Shown here: positions 11,418-24,480 of the stretch, piece by piece
How the letters are laid out: each line of letters opens with the position of its first letter
Numbering within the stretch: the stretch's first letter is position 1
From: Cacajao melanocephalus
Lineage: Eukaryota; Chordata; Mammalia; Primates; Pitheciidae
Length of the DNA: 64,000 bases
Assembly: GCA_963573385.1 (NCBI GenBank)
Contig: CAUYLG010038244.1
Coordinates: 94,554-158,553, forward strand
Reading direction: 5' to 3'
The notes under the pieces: model-generated
The model's input: only the letters and a program-made list of their open reading frames with translations
Databases searched by the model: none
Told to the model about the DNA's origin: nothing
Program-made: the position numbers and the translations under genes

Positions 11418-12131
11418 AGGAAATGAGACACTGAAAATACAAAAGCAAATGAAGCTATTTTAGGGGTCAGTGGTAGTCACTATCCCTTCACCAAATCACC
11501 TTTCCCATTCCTGATGCCAAGTCACCCTTTCACCAGGTTTGGTTTTCTTTTTTTTTTTTTTTAACCTGTTAAATAAAGATAATCACCAAGCTAATGTCAA
11601 TAATACAAACTGTTCTGTAAGGACATCTCTTCAAGGAATCTGTTCATTTGTATGTATTTCAGAAAACATTCTAATTTCAGACTAAACAATTTCCCAATCA
11701 ACCTATAGACAACTCGTTGGCTCACTAAAGACACTGCCCTCACTTCAACTCTTTATTCTAACTGCTCTTGTAAGCAATCTCTTTGTAATCACTTCACATA
11801 CCATAATCTTATGAAAGTTGACTTAATTACTACCCATTGTCTGGGGATTGGGTCAACGTGATGACTGAAGAGGCTTGTGAGAAACACTCACTGATTAGGA
11901 TCAAGAGCAGGGAACAACCCAAGATTGCTGGTGAGTGTTGGGACAGAGGGGAGCAGCTTCAAAGCCAGGTGGCATGCTGGAGCTTCAGCTCCAGAAGAGA
12001 AACTGGTTCCTGCTGAGATCTGCAGGGGTGGGCACTCACAACAGCCCCCTTCCAGCACAGGGAGGGTGCTACAAATCCCAAAATAAGGCACACCTCTCAC
12101 TTGAACCCATTGTGCAACATTTTCCTACTTC
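11418..12131. other. Unannotated stretch
   Basis: Unique-looking, with a T run at 11548-11562. Short overlapping open frames near 11888-12192 run into the next Alu and are not credible genes. Confidence 0.5.
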
Positions 12132-12451
12132 TTTTTTTTTTTTTTTTTTTGAGACATGGTCTCACTCTGTCGCCCAGGCTGGAGTGCAATGACGCATCTT
12201 GGCTTACCACAACCACCGCCTCCCAGGCTCAAATGATTCTCCTGCCTCAGCCTCGCCTCAGCCTCCCCTCAACCTCCTGAGTAGCTGGGATTACAGATGC
12301 AGGCCACCATACCTGGCTAATTTTTGTATTTGTAGTAGAGACAGAGTTTCACTATGTTGGCCAGGCTAGTCTCAAACTCCTGACCTCAAAAGATCCACCC
12401 GCCTCGGCCTCCCAAAGAACGAGATTACAGGCGTGAGCTAATGCACCCAGC
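12132..12451 (-). repeat. Alu (S-like), full length
   Basis: A complete dimeric Alu on the minus strand: T tract at 12132-12150, right monomer from 'gagacatggtctcactctgt', middle A-rich linker 'ttgtatttgtagtagagaca', left monomer ending near 'gcgtgagctaatgcaccc'. A local expansion of a 'gcctcagcctc'-like unit at about 12246-12275 makes the right monomer longer than usual. Flanks contain diverged 'ttcctactt' and 'ttcctgcta' target-site duplications. Confidence 0.95.
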
Positions 12452-12841
12452 ATTCCTGCTATTTTTAATACTGGTACTAAACTTCCAGGAAATAAGAAGT
12501 GGTGAATGAATCATTCAACTGAGCAACAAATAAGTCTGAACACAGAAATGCATCGTGTGGGCCCAAAGGACACAGAATGAATCAAATTCTATTGTTAACA
12601 TCCAAAAACTCACAATGAGTATATAAATTTAGATGTTTGAAACAAAAATCTTGAAGATGAATCTGACTAAGTTTTCAAAAGCTCAATTCCACACCTCATA
12701 ATATCCATAATTTGTTGAGTGAAATTCTCCATACACGCACACAAAAAAAAGATCCAAGAAATAATAAGCCCCACACTGCATTCTGTGGGGCGGAAGGCAG
12801 GGGCCCACAAACATGAAGAATTATAAAAGCAGAAAAAGAGA
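12452..12841. other. Unannotated stretch
   Basis: No repeat or gene was recognised between the Alu and the DNA transposon. Confidence 0.5.
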
Positions 12842-12843
12842 TA

Positions 12844-13452
12844 CAATTGATTCTCATTATTCAAGGTAGTTACGTTCTATAAAGTCACCCCAAACACTGA
12901 ATTCATTAATATTCAATCATTGCTCCTATGGGAAATACAGTGTTAGATTCCTGCAAGCCTCTGGTCACAGGAGGTATTTTCTTCACCTGATCAATACATA
13001 ACTGTGGTCTATGTTGGTTTCTATTTAAAGATGCTGCCTTGAATATATATATTGTTGATTAACCACCATGGGACTCATGGCCAGTGGTACTATGACTCAT
13101 GCTTGAATGAAGCTCATCTAGCACATGTACTTTCTTCAAAAGGCACATCATAGCCTTCTTTCTCCAAGGAATAGACAGCACTTCAGCATTTTGATCAGGA
13201 GGCCATTTTAAGCAAGAAAATCACCAATGAAAAGCGCAAAAATGTGAAAAACTTGGCACATTTTTGAGACGTGTGAGAAAAGGACACATTTATAGTATTA
13301 GAGCTGAAATGGGAAGGCAGAACATCCCCTTGTTCAATCTCAGCTGGGAACATTCACATAGGATGACACAAATTTTTTTACCACTTGCACGTGTCCACAA
13401 ATGACCACAAAAGTTCTGCAAGTATTGATGTGCAAAAAATGAGGATTGACTG
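12844..13452 (-). mobile_element. Tigger/pogo-type DNA transposon with transposase remnant
   Basis: The ends are inverted repeats: left 'caattgattctcattatt', right end reading 'cagtcaatcctcattttt' on the other strand. TA dinucleotides flank them at 12842-12843 and 13453-13454, the target duplication of Tc1/mariner-pogo elements. On the minus strand an ATG near 13204 opens into sequence resembling the N-terminus of a Tigger transposase, the part holding the pipsqueak-type helix-turn-helix. It is broken by a stop within the first few codons. At 609 bp it is a deletion derivative lacking the DDE catalytic domain. The exact Tigger family is not certain. Confidence 0.85.
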
Positions 13453-13454
13453 TA

Positions 13455-15059
13455 CCTCCCTTCCACCACAATGCTGCTGCACATCTGGATGCCCAAAGGC
13501 ACGTGGCCTCTCAGAAACCACCCCCACCATGCTAGGGTGAGCACCCCTTACTTCCTGAGCAGTGCAGTCAGGCAGCTCTCTGAAAGGTTTAGGATCAGGA
13601 CAGTTCTCTCTTTACTTTCAGAGAAAGTACTCTTACCTGCTCACTAGAAAAGATGTGGAAATGAAGGAACTGTTCTGCATCTACACAACTTGATCAAGGA
13701 CAACTTGAAGAACGTGCAATTTAGACTTGAGCCCATTTTATCTGAAGGGTATTTAATACTGAAATAAATGTCTCTTTATCAAACATTTTGCCTTTTCTTA
13801 TTTAATTCTGAAAGAATACCCAAAGAATATTCTTACGCTTCCCTAGCATGAAAAACATAGGATAACCCCAGATGGTCGAGAGCCCGAAGAGGGAAGGCGC
13901 TATGTAGTAGGGCCAATTACCTAAATCAAATCAGATTTCCAAGAGACCTATAGCTCTGGAGAGAAAAGATAGTTATCTTTTAAGGATGGAAGTTTTAAAT
14001 TTTATTTAAATTCTAATCTTTAAAAAGAATTCAAAGATGGCTAACAATGTCCAAAAAAAAAAAAAAAACTCATAAGATTAGGACAGTTAAAAAAACAGTT
14101 TAAGAAAACATTTGAAAGAGCACAGAAATTGTCATATTAAAGACACTGATGAACTAGCAACTGTGGTTGAAGAACAAAAATTCAGCTCTGAGCTTTCTGG
14201 CAGCAAATAAGAAAGGGAAACATTTTGAAGCATAATTTCCATCAATAAATAAAAGCTAACACACCAGATCATCTGCTCTAGAAAGGATACATTTTATGAG
14301 TATTAAAGTCCAGTAGATATTTATTGTGCCAACACCACCATTGATTATGTGTGATGTCTTGGTTTCTGGGTTAGCTGATATTTATGATAAGTCATCACCC
14401 TAACCATCCCATAAGAGTACCATGGGCTACTGCTAGGCAAACGAGTTACCTGCCACAGTGCTAGGATCGGGGGGCTAGAGACTCCCACTCAAGACATCTT
14501 ACAGGAACACTGTCAGCTGGTCAATAACAATGGAAAAAGATGAATAAGATGGTGAATATTTGTAAAACCTGAACATCTAGTAGCCTGCACAAGAAGCTCA
14601 GGTGAGGCCCAGGAAAGAGATGCACTTCAATGTAAAAAGAATGTCCCTGGGAATAAATTAAGAGTAGTGAAATTATCTGCTACAAATGTGCCTCTGAGGA
14701 TCAATTTTGGACAAATTGGCTTATGGTTCACCTGGGTAGTTATTTTACTTATTGAACAAGGATGATCTACTATTGCATCTTACTATTAAGAATAATAACA
14801 AAATAGTCCTCTGTAAAAATGATTTTAAAGACTCGATTCCTTTCTGGATAAATATATACTTGATCCTTAGAAATGGTAATATCTACCTATAGGATATTAC
14901 AATAAATCTGGATATGTTCTCTTTGTTGAATATATCTAATGTCCACTATTTATTAGCACTTAGCTCCATTGTCCCAAAATAATTCCCTACTTTTTGCTAC
15001 TCAGTAGCATGGTTCATGCCATGCCTGCAATAATTAATAAGTGCTCACTTTCATTCTGA
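13455..15059. other. Unannotated stretch (~1.6 kb)
   Basis: AT-rich unique-looking DNA with a 16-base A run near 14053. No repeat family or gene was recognised. Confidence 0.5.
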
Positions 15060-15777
15060 AAATTGCCCCCACTATTATAAAAAAGGCAGATAATAACAAG
15101 TGTTGGCAAAAATGTGGAGATACTGGAACTCTCATATGTTGTTGATGAGAATATAAAATGCTACAACTGTTTTGCAAGACAGGCAGTTCCTCAAACAGCT
15201 AAACACAGAGTTACCATATGATCCAGCAATTTCACACCTAGGTATATACCTGAGAGAAATGAAAACATATGAACTCATAAGCTTGTACATGGTTGTTCAT
15301 ATCAACATTATTCATAATAGTTAAAACATGAAAATATCCCAAATGTGGATAAATAAAATGTTATGTATCCATTAAATGGAAGATAATTCAGCAATAAGAA
15401 GGTGAAGTACTGATACCTGCTACAATATGGATGAACCTTGAAAACGTTATGCTAAGAAACCAGACACAAAAGACCCACGTACTGGGTCCATTTTAAATGA
15501 GTCAATTTTAAATGAAATGTCCAAAATAGGCAAATAATAGAGATAGAAAGTACGTATGTGTTTTTCTGGGGCTGGGGCTACTAGTGGGAGAAAATGGGTA
15601 GTGACTGCTAATGCATACAGGCTTTCTTTGGTAAGAATGTTCTGAAACTGATTATGGTGATGGTTGCACAACTTCTAGGAGTATAAAACCATCAAGTTTT
15701 ATATGGGTGAAGCTTTAAATGGGTGAACTGTATGGTGGTAAATGATTTCTCAATAAAGCTGCTATAAAAATAAATTG
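15060..15777 (+). repeat. Old L1 (L1M) 3' end
   Basis: It contains end-of-ORF2 L1 text: 'agttaccatatgatccagca', 'ttattcataatagttaaaac', 'atggatgaaccttgaaaac'. A 3' UTR follows with 'gggtgaactgtatggtggt', ending in 'ataaagctgctataaaaat'. A 15-bp tandem duplication lies at 15486-15515. It is truncated at the 5' side and contains many stops. Confidence 0.9.
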
Positions 15778-18338
15778 AATTAATATTAATAACCTCCATT
15801 AGAAAATTAGCTATATAGTCACTCTACATAGCACCAAATACCAGGTCCCCCAACATCAGTTGGGGAAGGAGTCTTGGGAACCTTTAGCAATAACCTGATA
15901 AGATGTCTTCAACTTTAATAAACCAAATCACATGAGATAATTACCATGTTTTCAAATCATCCTATTTTGATGGGTAAGGGAGGGAAACAGGAGGATGGGT
16001 TTCTGTAATTTTTCAGTAGAGAAAAATCAACTTCATTCTCTCTGAAAAAGTACTTATCGGATTCTATAACAGCATATCAGAAACATGGTATTTAACATAA
16101 AGCTATTAGTGCTACAAAATAAAAACATTTATTCACTTTGGTATGATCTAAGGAACAAGGTTTTATTTACTTAACTATGTTCTGAGAAAGTACACTGCAG
16201 CATCAGGATATGGTATTTAACCTGCTGCAAGATCAACATAAAAATAAAAGTTCACATTGATCCTAATTCATTAAAGACAAAACATTTCCTATTCTCTGAC
16301 AAAAATGTATTCTACTCTAAACTCCTATCCCTGCTATTCTAGTAGCCCTGATCTCTCAAATACTCTCCTTGGTGGCCTCTGTATGATCCACTAATCATTT
16401 TGTTTGTCCTCCTTCTATTTTGGTGAAACCTTATAACACTGTCTTCAAAGCATATGTAAGTCTTAGAGTCAACATTCAGTGTATTTCTATGAAGTGACAA
16501 CCTTGCCCATTTCAATCAGTCTTCAGGAAAGCATTATTAAAATTACTATTATGTCAGAAAAAAGGAGGGAGTCCTCAGTTGAGGATTTATATCACAGGTC
16601 AAGCAAAGTGAAAATCTGATGCATACTTAACCTTGTGAAACCAGTTGAGAATGCTTAAGTGGAAAGAGCAGCCTCCCAGTCCTAAACAAAACAGATCCTC
16701 AGGTCATGTGGTTCACAAAATAGACTTCAGGAGAGAAACCAAGTATCTCCTTCGAGTCCAGCTGGCTTCCTTGGGAGGACCTGTTATAATGGTTTCCAGA
16801 TACCAGCATGTTACAAGTGCACTAAAGACAGAAGTAGAAAATCAGAGGACACAACTAATTCCATTATGCAATAAGAAAGATAATCAAGGTGCCAAGTCAA
16901 GTGTAACCAAAGAAGTTTATTTTGTGCACAAATATTGAATGCAGACATGCAATATATGCACCTGATAATAAGGTACAACTATAAAGTATGGAAATCAATT
17001 TTTGTGAAAGCAGTATGTAATCAGGTCTGTCACTTTCTACGCCAGCATTTTGCCTCCAGCAAATTAGTTCTTCAATATTTCAGTAGGGGTAGAAAGTGAG
17101 CGGGACATTTGTTTTCCTCTCTTAGTTCTATTTTTGAAAAATAATACTGATGATGCTTGATATCCACACAAGGAGATTGTGGATAAAGCTAATCCATGAC
17201 CACTTTAGTACTAGAGGACATGTCAGAAGAAGCATAAGGAGGCTCTTCTGTCTCCCTTTTTCTCTGTGAGCTAATTATCCTGTCCGTCCCCTGTTTCTCT
17301 CCATTTTCTCCCTTTTGCCCTTTTTTTCTAACCAGGGACTCTCACTAGCACCGCCCCTGTTCCCATACACATTTTAACCAGTCACACTATACACATGAAG
17401 TATATTGTTACTATTTATACTTTGCAAAGTGAATAAAGGCTTATGTTTCCTGCTACTATTTTTAAGTCTTAGTATTATCATTTAAAAAATTATGTACAAA
17501 AATTGAAGCCCAATTAATTTTACCCTGGACAAAGCTGCAGTGCGGAAAAATGGAAAACAGGAGGCTATCGGCAACCTATGGAGGGACGGCCTCAAATTCA
17601 CAAGAATAAAAACAGTCTACCTGTGAATGCAAGGCACTTCTCTGAATCCACACATGGAAAACCCCTTTGCTGCTGCAGGCACAGCCTGGGGTAGCCTTCT
17701 AAAAGTCATGAGTAAGGCACAGCAACCACTGGGATTTAAAAGCACACCAGGACTATCCTTCTCCCACTGGACAGCCTTAGAAGGGACATTACTGGAATCC
17801 TCTTGGGCACTTGCTAGTACTTCACAGGTCTAGGTGTGGAGAGCAGGCCCTCTGGCCACCAATCTAGGCAGCTGCCAGAAGGCGTGTCTGGCAATGGTTG
17901 AATAGATGGATAGATACCCTCTGATGTAGGGAGAAGACTGACAGTCTTGTTGATAGCTATCAATGACATCATTTTGTTAAAATGCTAGTGATTAAATAGA
18001 AACAAAATGGCATAACTGAGAGTAAAACATAGAGAAATAAGTGTAGTTGCCATAGTCTTGCCAGTCTTCAACTGCTGTCAAGCAATGCTTAATTTCATCT
18101 TGGTTTACCTTGGTCTACATTAAAGAGAAATACTTAACCCTTTCACTTCCACCTCTCAAAAGGCCTGGGCTTCATGCAGATCCTAAGGGATTACAGCTGC
18201 TCCTGCCCAGGGTCTTCTCCTCTCTCTGTGGAGGTGACATTCCTCACGATCACATCTGTATACATCATACGGTGAGTCCTTTAATAAGAACTGCAGGCTG
18301 GTTGCATTACCGCCATTAGAGAATTCTGACAGAATAGT
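15778..18338. other. Unannotated stretch (~2.6 kb)
   Basis: Unique-looking, AT-rich. A 97-codon frame at 16645-16938 and a 68-codon frame at 17627-17833 resemble nothing known to me. An 11-bp inverted repeat (17030-17040 with 17089-17099) is within chance expectation. Confidence 0.5.
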
Positions 18339-18351
18339 TTCTGGCATTTTT
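18339..18351 (+). repeat. Left target-site duplication of an Alu
   Basis: The 13-mer 'ttctggcattttt' is repeated exactly at 18675-18687, bracketing the Alu and its T/C-rich tail. Confidence 0.95.
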
Positions 18352-18674
18352 CTCTTCTTCTCTTTTATTTTTCTTTCTTTTTTTTTTTTTAGACAGAGTC
18401 TCACTCTGTCAACCAGGCTGGAGTGCAGTGGCATAATCTCAAGGCTTACTGCAACCTCCGCCTCCTGGGTTAACGTGATTATCCTGCCTCAGCTTCCTGA
18501 GTAGCTGGGACTACAGGCACATGCCACCACGCTCGGTTAATTTTTGTGTTTTTAGTAGAGACCGGGTTTTACCATATTGGCCAGGCTGGTCTCGAACTTT
18601 TGACCTCATGATCTACCTGCCTTGGCCTCCCAAAATGCTGGGATTACAGGTGTGAGCTACTGCACCTGGCTGAC
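18352..18674 (-). repeat. Alu (S-like), full length, with exact TSD
   Basis: A minus-strand dimeric Alu. The tail is a T-rich stretch interrupted by C at 18352-18390, then 'agacagagtctcactctgtc', the linker 'tgtgtttttagtagagacc', and the 5' end near 'tgtgagctactgcacctggc'. Perfect 13-bp target-site duplications (18339-18351 and 18675-18687) show an undisturbed insertion. Confidence 0.97.
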
Positions 18675-18960
18675 TTCTGGCATTTTTGTAAGCCACTGGA
18701 CTTTTTCTAAACTTTTTAAAGATACCAGACCATTTTTATTTTCAGACATTTTAAAAGCAACAGAATGTAACCAGCTTTCAGACAGACTTTACGTACAATC
18801 TCACAGATTTGAAGCATAGTCTTGATCAACAGTTCTTAATTTGTGTCTCCTTCTTTAGCCAGTATTAGAACAGTCATGATTCTATATTTTCATCACTTTT
18901 CTGATAAATAAATAAGGTACTTGGGGAAAATGGCCCAACATTTAAGAAGTGAGCCACAGT

Positions 18961-21074
<2,114 letters not shown>

Positions 21075-21285
21075 GTGCTTTTGCAAACTCCTTTCAGTGG
21101 TCCACAAGGTCTTATGCAATCTAGCCCCTGCCTACCTCCCTGGTCTACCATGGACCATGCTCCATCAGTTCACTCTGCTCTAAACACACTGGTATGCTCT
21201 ACGTTTCTCTAACACTCAAGCTCTTTCTGACCTCAGGACCCTTGCACTTTTCTTTTGCCTGGAATGTTTTTCCCTAAATGATTAT
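21075..21285 (+). repeat. L2 LINE, first part
   Basis: It has L2 landmarks 'acaaggtcttatgcaatcta', 'ctacctccctgg', 'cccttgcacttttcttttgc' and 'ctggaatgttttt'. These lie just upstream of the L2 3' UTR. The expected continuation reappears at about 22199, beyond two L1 pieces. Confidence 0.85.
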
Positions 21286-21289
21286 TAAG

Positions 21290-21560
21290 AAAAGGGTGTT
21301 GCATGTTCTCACTCACAAGTGATAGCCAAACAATGAGAGCACACGGGCACAGGGAGGGAACAATACACAATGGGGCCTGTCAGGGTCGGGAAGCGGGGAA
21401 GGAGAGCATCAGGATAAATAGCTAATGCATGTCGGGCTTAATACCTAGGTGACGGGTTGAGAGGTGCAGCAAACCACCATGGCGCATGTTTACCTATGTA
21501 ACAAACCCACATATACTGCACATGTATCCCAGAACTTAAGATTAAATTAAATTCTTTAAA
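21290..21560 (+). repeat. Primate-age L1 3' end (L1P-like)
   Basis: It has the 3' UTR of a younger L1: 'gcatgttctcactcacaagt', 'aatgagagcacacgggcac', 'aatggggcctgtcagggtcg', then 'tgtaacaaacccacatatac' and the A-rich end. Only about 270 bp remain (severe 5' truncation). It is clearly less diverged than the L1M copies around it. Confidence 0.9.
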
Positions 21561-21574
21561 AAGGGGATTGAGAA

Positions 21575-22198
21575 CTCTGGCTATAAATGTTGGTTTATTT
21601 ATTTATTTCTCCTTCCAGTTCTATCAGTGTTTATATAATTTGAAGCCCTATTATTAGATGCATAATATTTTAGTATTATTATGTCCTCTTGACTCATTGA
21701 CCTCTTTTTAAATTATAAAATGATAATACTTATCAATGGTAATATTCTTACTTCTGAAATTCATTTTGTTTAATACAAATGAATATAGCCACTTCTGCTT
21801 TCTTTTGGTTAATACTAGGCTTGTATATCCTTTTCTATACTTTTGCTTTTAAGCTTTCTGTGTCTGTATATTAAAAGTGGATGTCTTGTTGACAGTACAA
21901 TGAACTGGTAGCCTCCAAATAATAAAAACCTCTGTGCCATTTATCCTATCTGATAATCTCTGCTTTTTAATTCAGATGCTTAGACTATTGCTGTGGTTGG
22001 GTTTAAATCCATCACTTGCTTTTTGTTTTCTACTTGTCTTCTCTGCCCTTAGTTCCCCCATTCCCCGTTTTCTGTCTTCTTTTGGATGTACTAAGTATTT
22101 CTGAAATGTCTAATATATCTTATCTTCTATGTTAGTTTATTAGATATATCTACTTTTTTTGTGATTGACTTATCACATTCTATCTATGTTCGCTACCA
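21575..22198 (-). repeat. Old L1, ORF2 endonuclease-region fragment
   Basis: The minus strand carries L1 ORF2 sequence around the endonuclease and linker, seen on the plus strand as 'ctccttccagttctatcagt', 'cttctgctttcttttggtta' and 'ggttgggtttaaatccatca'. Stops are frequent. It contains a foreign 42-bp segment (21898-21939) that also occurs at 23328-23369. Confidence 0.85.
21898..21939 (+). repeat. 42-bp segment shared with 23328-23369
   Basis: It aligns without gaps to 23328-23369 with 36 of 42 bases identical, including 'tgaactgg' near the start and 'aaaacctctgtgcca' at the end. At this position the L1 I remember has different sequence, so this copy appears inserted. Confidence 0.75.
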
Positions 22199-22290
22199 TT
22201 CAATTCACTGCTATTACCTTAGCACCTGGAAAAATGCCTGGAACCTAGTAGGGATTCAATACATTATTCTTAAATAAATTGAATAACAGA
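22199..22290 (+). repeat. L2 LINE 3' terminus, second part
   Basis: 'caattcactgctattacctt', 'agcacctggaaaaatgcctg', 'gattcaatacatt' and 'aaataaattgaa' match the last bases of L2. The orientation and position in the consensus continue from 21285. Confidence 0.75.
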
Positions 22291-22611
22291 GCTCAGCAAA
22301 ACACCAATTAAACAAAATAGTCAAGAAAAAGAGAATTCTGGTAAAGTAAATTTTTAGTCAAATGAAGATTATTCAGAAAATCTTTATCCTTCAACTCTTT
22401 TTTGGTTTGGGATTTTTTTCTAAAATATAATAGTTGGCTCTTCATGCTTTATACATTTAGTATATTATAAATAACTTCGCAGTACCTCATCATTATCATT
22501 CTAAGCACCAGTGATGCTGATGTCTCAATACAGAAATAAGATGTAGAATGGAATAAATCTGTACAGAGCCCACATCATAGAAGTCATTTATTTAGTTTCT
22601 CTTCCTCATTT
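22291..22611. other. Unannotated stretch
   Basis: AT-rich; nothing recognised. Confidence 0.5.
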
Positions 22612-22668
22612 TGTCAGAGCCAGGTCTCCCTCTGTCACCTAGGCTGTAGCACAGTGGCATGATCATAG
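22612..22668 (-). repeat. Alu fragment
   Basis: About 57 bp of Alu monomer sequence on the minus strand: 'tctccctctgtcacctaggc', 'gcacagtggcatgatcatag'. It has no tail and is cut at the junction with an L1. Confidence 0.75.
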
Positions 22669-23100
22669 CACTAAAAAACTGGAAACAACCTAAACATTCA
22701 TCATTACAAGATGAGCAAATGAATAACGGCAAATCTATGGATATAGAATATTATGTTTTATTAAAAAGAATGAGTTGGATTCAGATGCATTGAAGTAGAG
22801 GGACTTTCAGGTTATCAAGATATAAGCATTTTTACCATACTCCCAAATCCCCCACATGGCTTATGTGTGTGTACATTTGCACATATAAATGTGTGTGAGC
22901 ACGTATGTGTGTGTATGATATGCTCATCAATAAAAGTTTGGGAAGACCTCATATATGTACCCAACGTAAACACTGGTCATTATGAGAGGGAGAGGGAACA
23001 GAAGGTTGACATTTTCTTTGTACAGATGTATGTTGTTTGTTTTGTTGCAAAAAATATGAATTGCTTTTACAATTTGAAAAAATTTTGATAAAAGCAAATG
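22669..23100 (+). repeat. Old L1 (L1M) 3' end
   Basis: 'aaaaactggaaacaacctaa' and 'aaaaagaatgagttggattc' are the end of ORF2 of an L1M-type element. The 3' UTR ends in 'attgcttttacaatttgaaa'. The GT/CA-like part at 22862-22912 is an internal low-complexity patch. Confidence 0.85.
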
Positions 23101-24480
23101 AAAAGAAATAAGGAACTTCCAGTTTTCCATGAGATAAAGGCAACTGTCTAAATTTGAATCTCTCCAAAACCATAGAAATCAACCAGGAGAGCAAATAAAA
23201 CCACCCAAAACTCACATCTACAGCCAGGGCGTGCTACATAATTGGCAGGGCTTACTCCAAAATGAAAATGAGGGCTCCGGCCCAGGGCAGAGAAACAATA
23301 TCCCCTTCCCAGGGTCCACCCAAACCACAGTGAACTGGCAGCCTCTGAAGAATCAAAACCTCTGTGCCAGGACACACCCTATACCCGGATCTGAAGTGGA
23401 CAAGAGGCCCCACTAAGTTGCTGGCTGAATGTGCCATGACACTGTCAACCAGGAACCTCCACCTTCCCACACATACCTCTAGGTCCCTGGTGGGTATGCA
23501 AGGCTAGGATGGAGCACCAACCTCCGCCTGCAATGCAGCCAGGTTGCTGCCTCAGCCAGAGGACCACAGTGGTTGCAAGGCAGACACGGAGGCAGGTAGC
23601 TGAGAATTCATCCAGGGAAGCTCGAAGGGGAGGTGAGGAGTAAGGGTTGCTGGGGGAGAGGAGGCAGGCTCATGTGTGAGCCAAGGCTTCAAGGTCCTGG
23701 CTCATGCTCCATTGTCCCATCGGACTTCACTTACAAAACACAAATTCAAATATTAAATTATTAAGGGTTTTAAGACAGTGATTGCAGAGCATTAAACCAC
23801 AGGGGTGAGGCCCTTCTGAGGATGGGGCCCTGTGCAGCCGCATTGGTGGCATGTCTATGAAGCCAGCCCTGCCTGTAGCGTCGCCAGGACATGAAGCATA
23901 CTCTACACTTCAATTACTGCATAGGGAGGGAAATGAACATCTGAAACCAGCAAAAACCTTGCCAGAAAAGAGAGTCAGGTGACAAAGCCTGATAGGGGAA
24001 CAGAAGAAAATCACCCCCAGAAAAACTGTACCAGCCTAATTGTGGAAATACTAAGAAAAAGTCTGATCCTTTGCTACAGAGAAAATAAAAGAAGGGGCTG
24101 AAAAGTTGCCAGGACCAAAGTCTTGGGAGGGCACCATTTCTGGAGGAGGGAGGCAACTTGGAGGGTCAGATCCCCTGATGCTTGATGGTGAAAGGAAAGA
24201 AAAAGCAAGCAACAGAAATTAAAGATTCTCTAGCTGAGACTCATAAAATCAGAAGACATATCCACCCTGTCTGTATCCCCAAAAGATACCATTTATTTAA
24301 AACAACTGCACTCCCCTGACCCTACAGAAAGCATACACAAATGAAGAAATATAGTGAGCTCTCACCTCTACCCACACAGAAACATCTGCTATTACTGGTC
24401 CGTCCAGGAAAACCTAAGACATTTCAAGAGCAGAAAACACCAGGCACAAAAGAAATCAGTTATTGTTGAATAATTGATAA
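23101..24480 (+). other. Possible old L1 5' UTR-like sequence with a nested repeat
   Basis: The style of text ('accatagaaatcaaccagga', 'aaaacctctgtgccagg') suggests the 5' non-coding part of an L1M or half-L1 element. 'gtgctacataattggcaggg' (23231) and 'gacagtgattgcagagcatt' (23774) look like two parts of another interspersed repeat split by about 460 bp. I cannot name either family with confidence. No gene was recognised. Confidence 0.35.
23328..23369 (+). repeat. 42-bp segment shared with 21898-21939
   Basis: This is the partner of the segment inside the minus-strand L1 at 21.9 kb. Here it runs smoothly into its surroundings, so this is the more likely source. Confidence 0.7.

Noticed and set aside
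17030..17099. 11-bp inverted repeat ('tcactttctac' and its complement) spaced by 48 bases
   Set aside because: Arm length and long spacer are within chance expectation for 64 kb.
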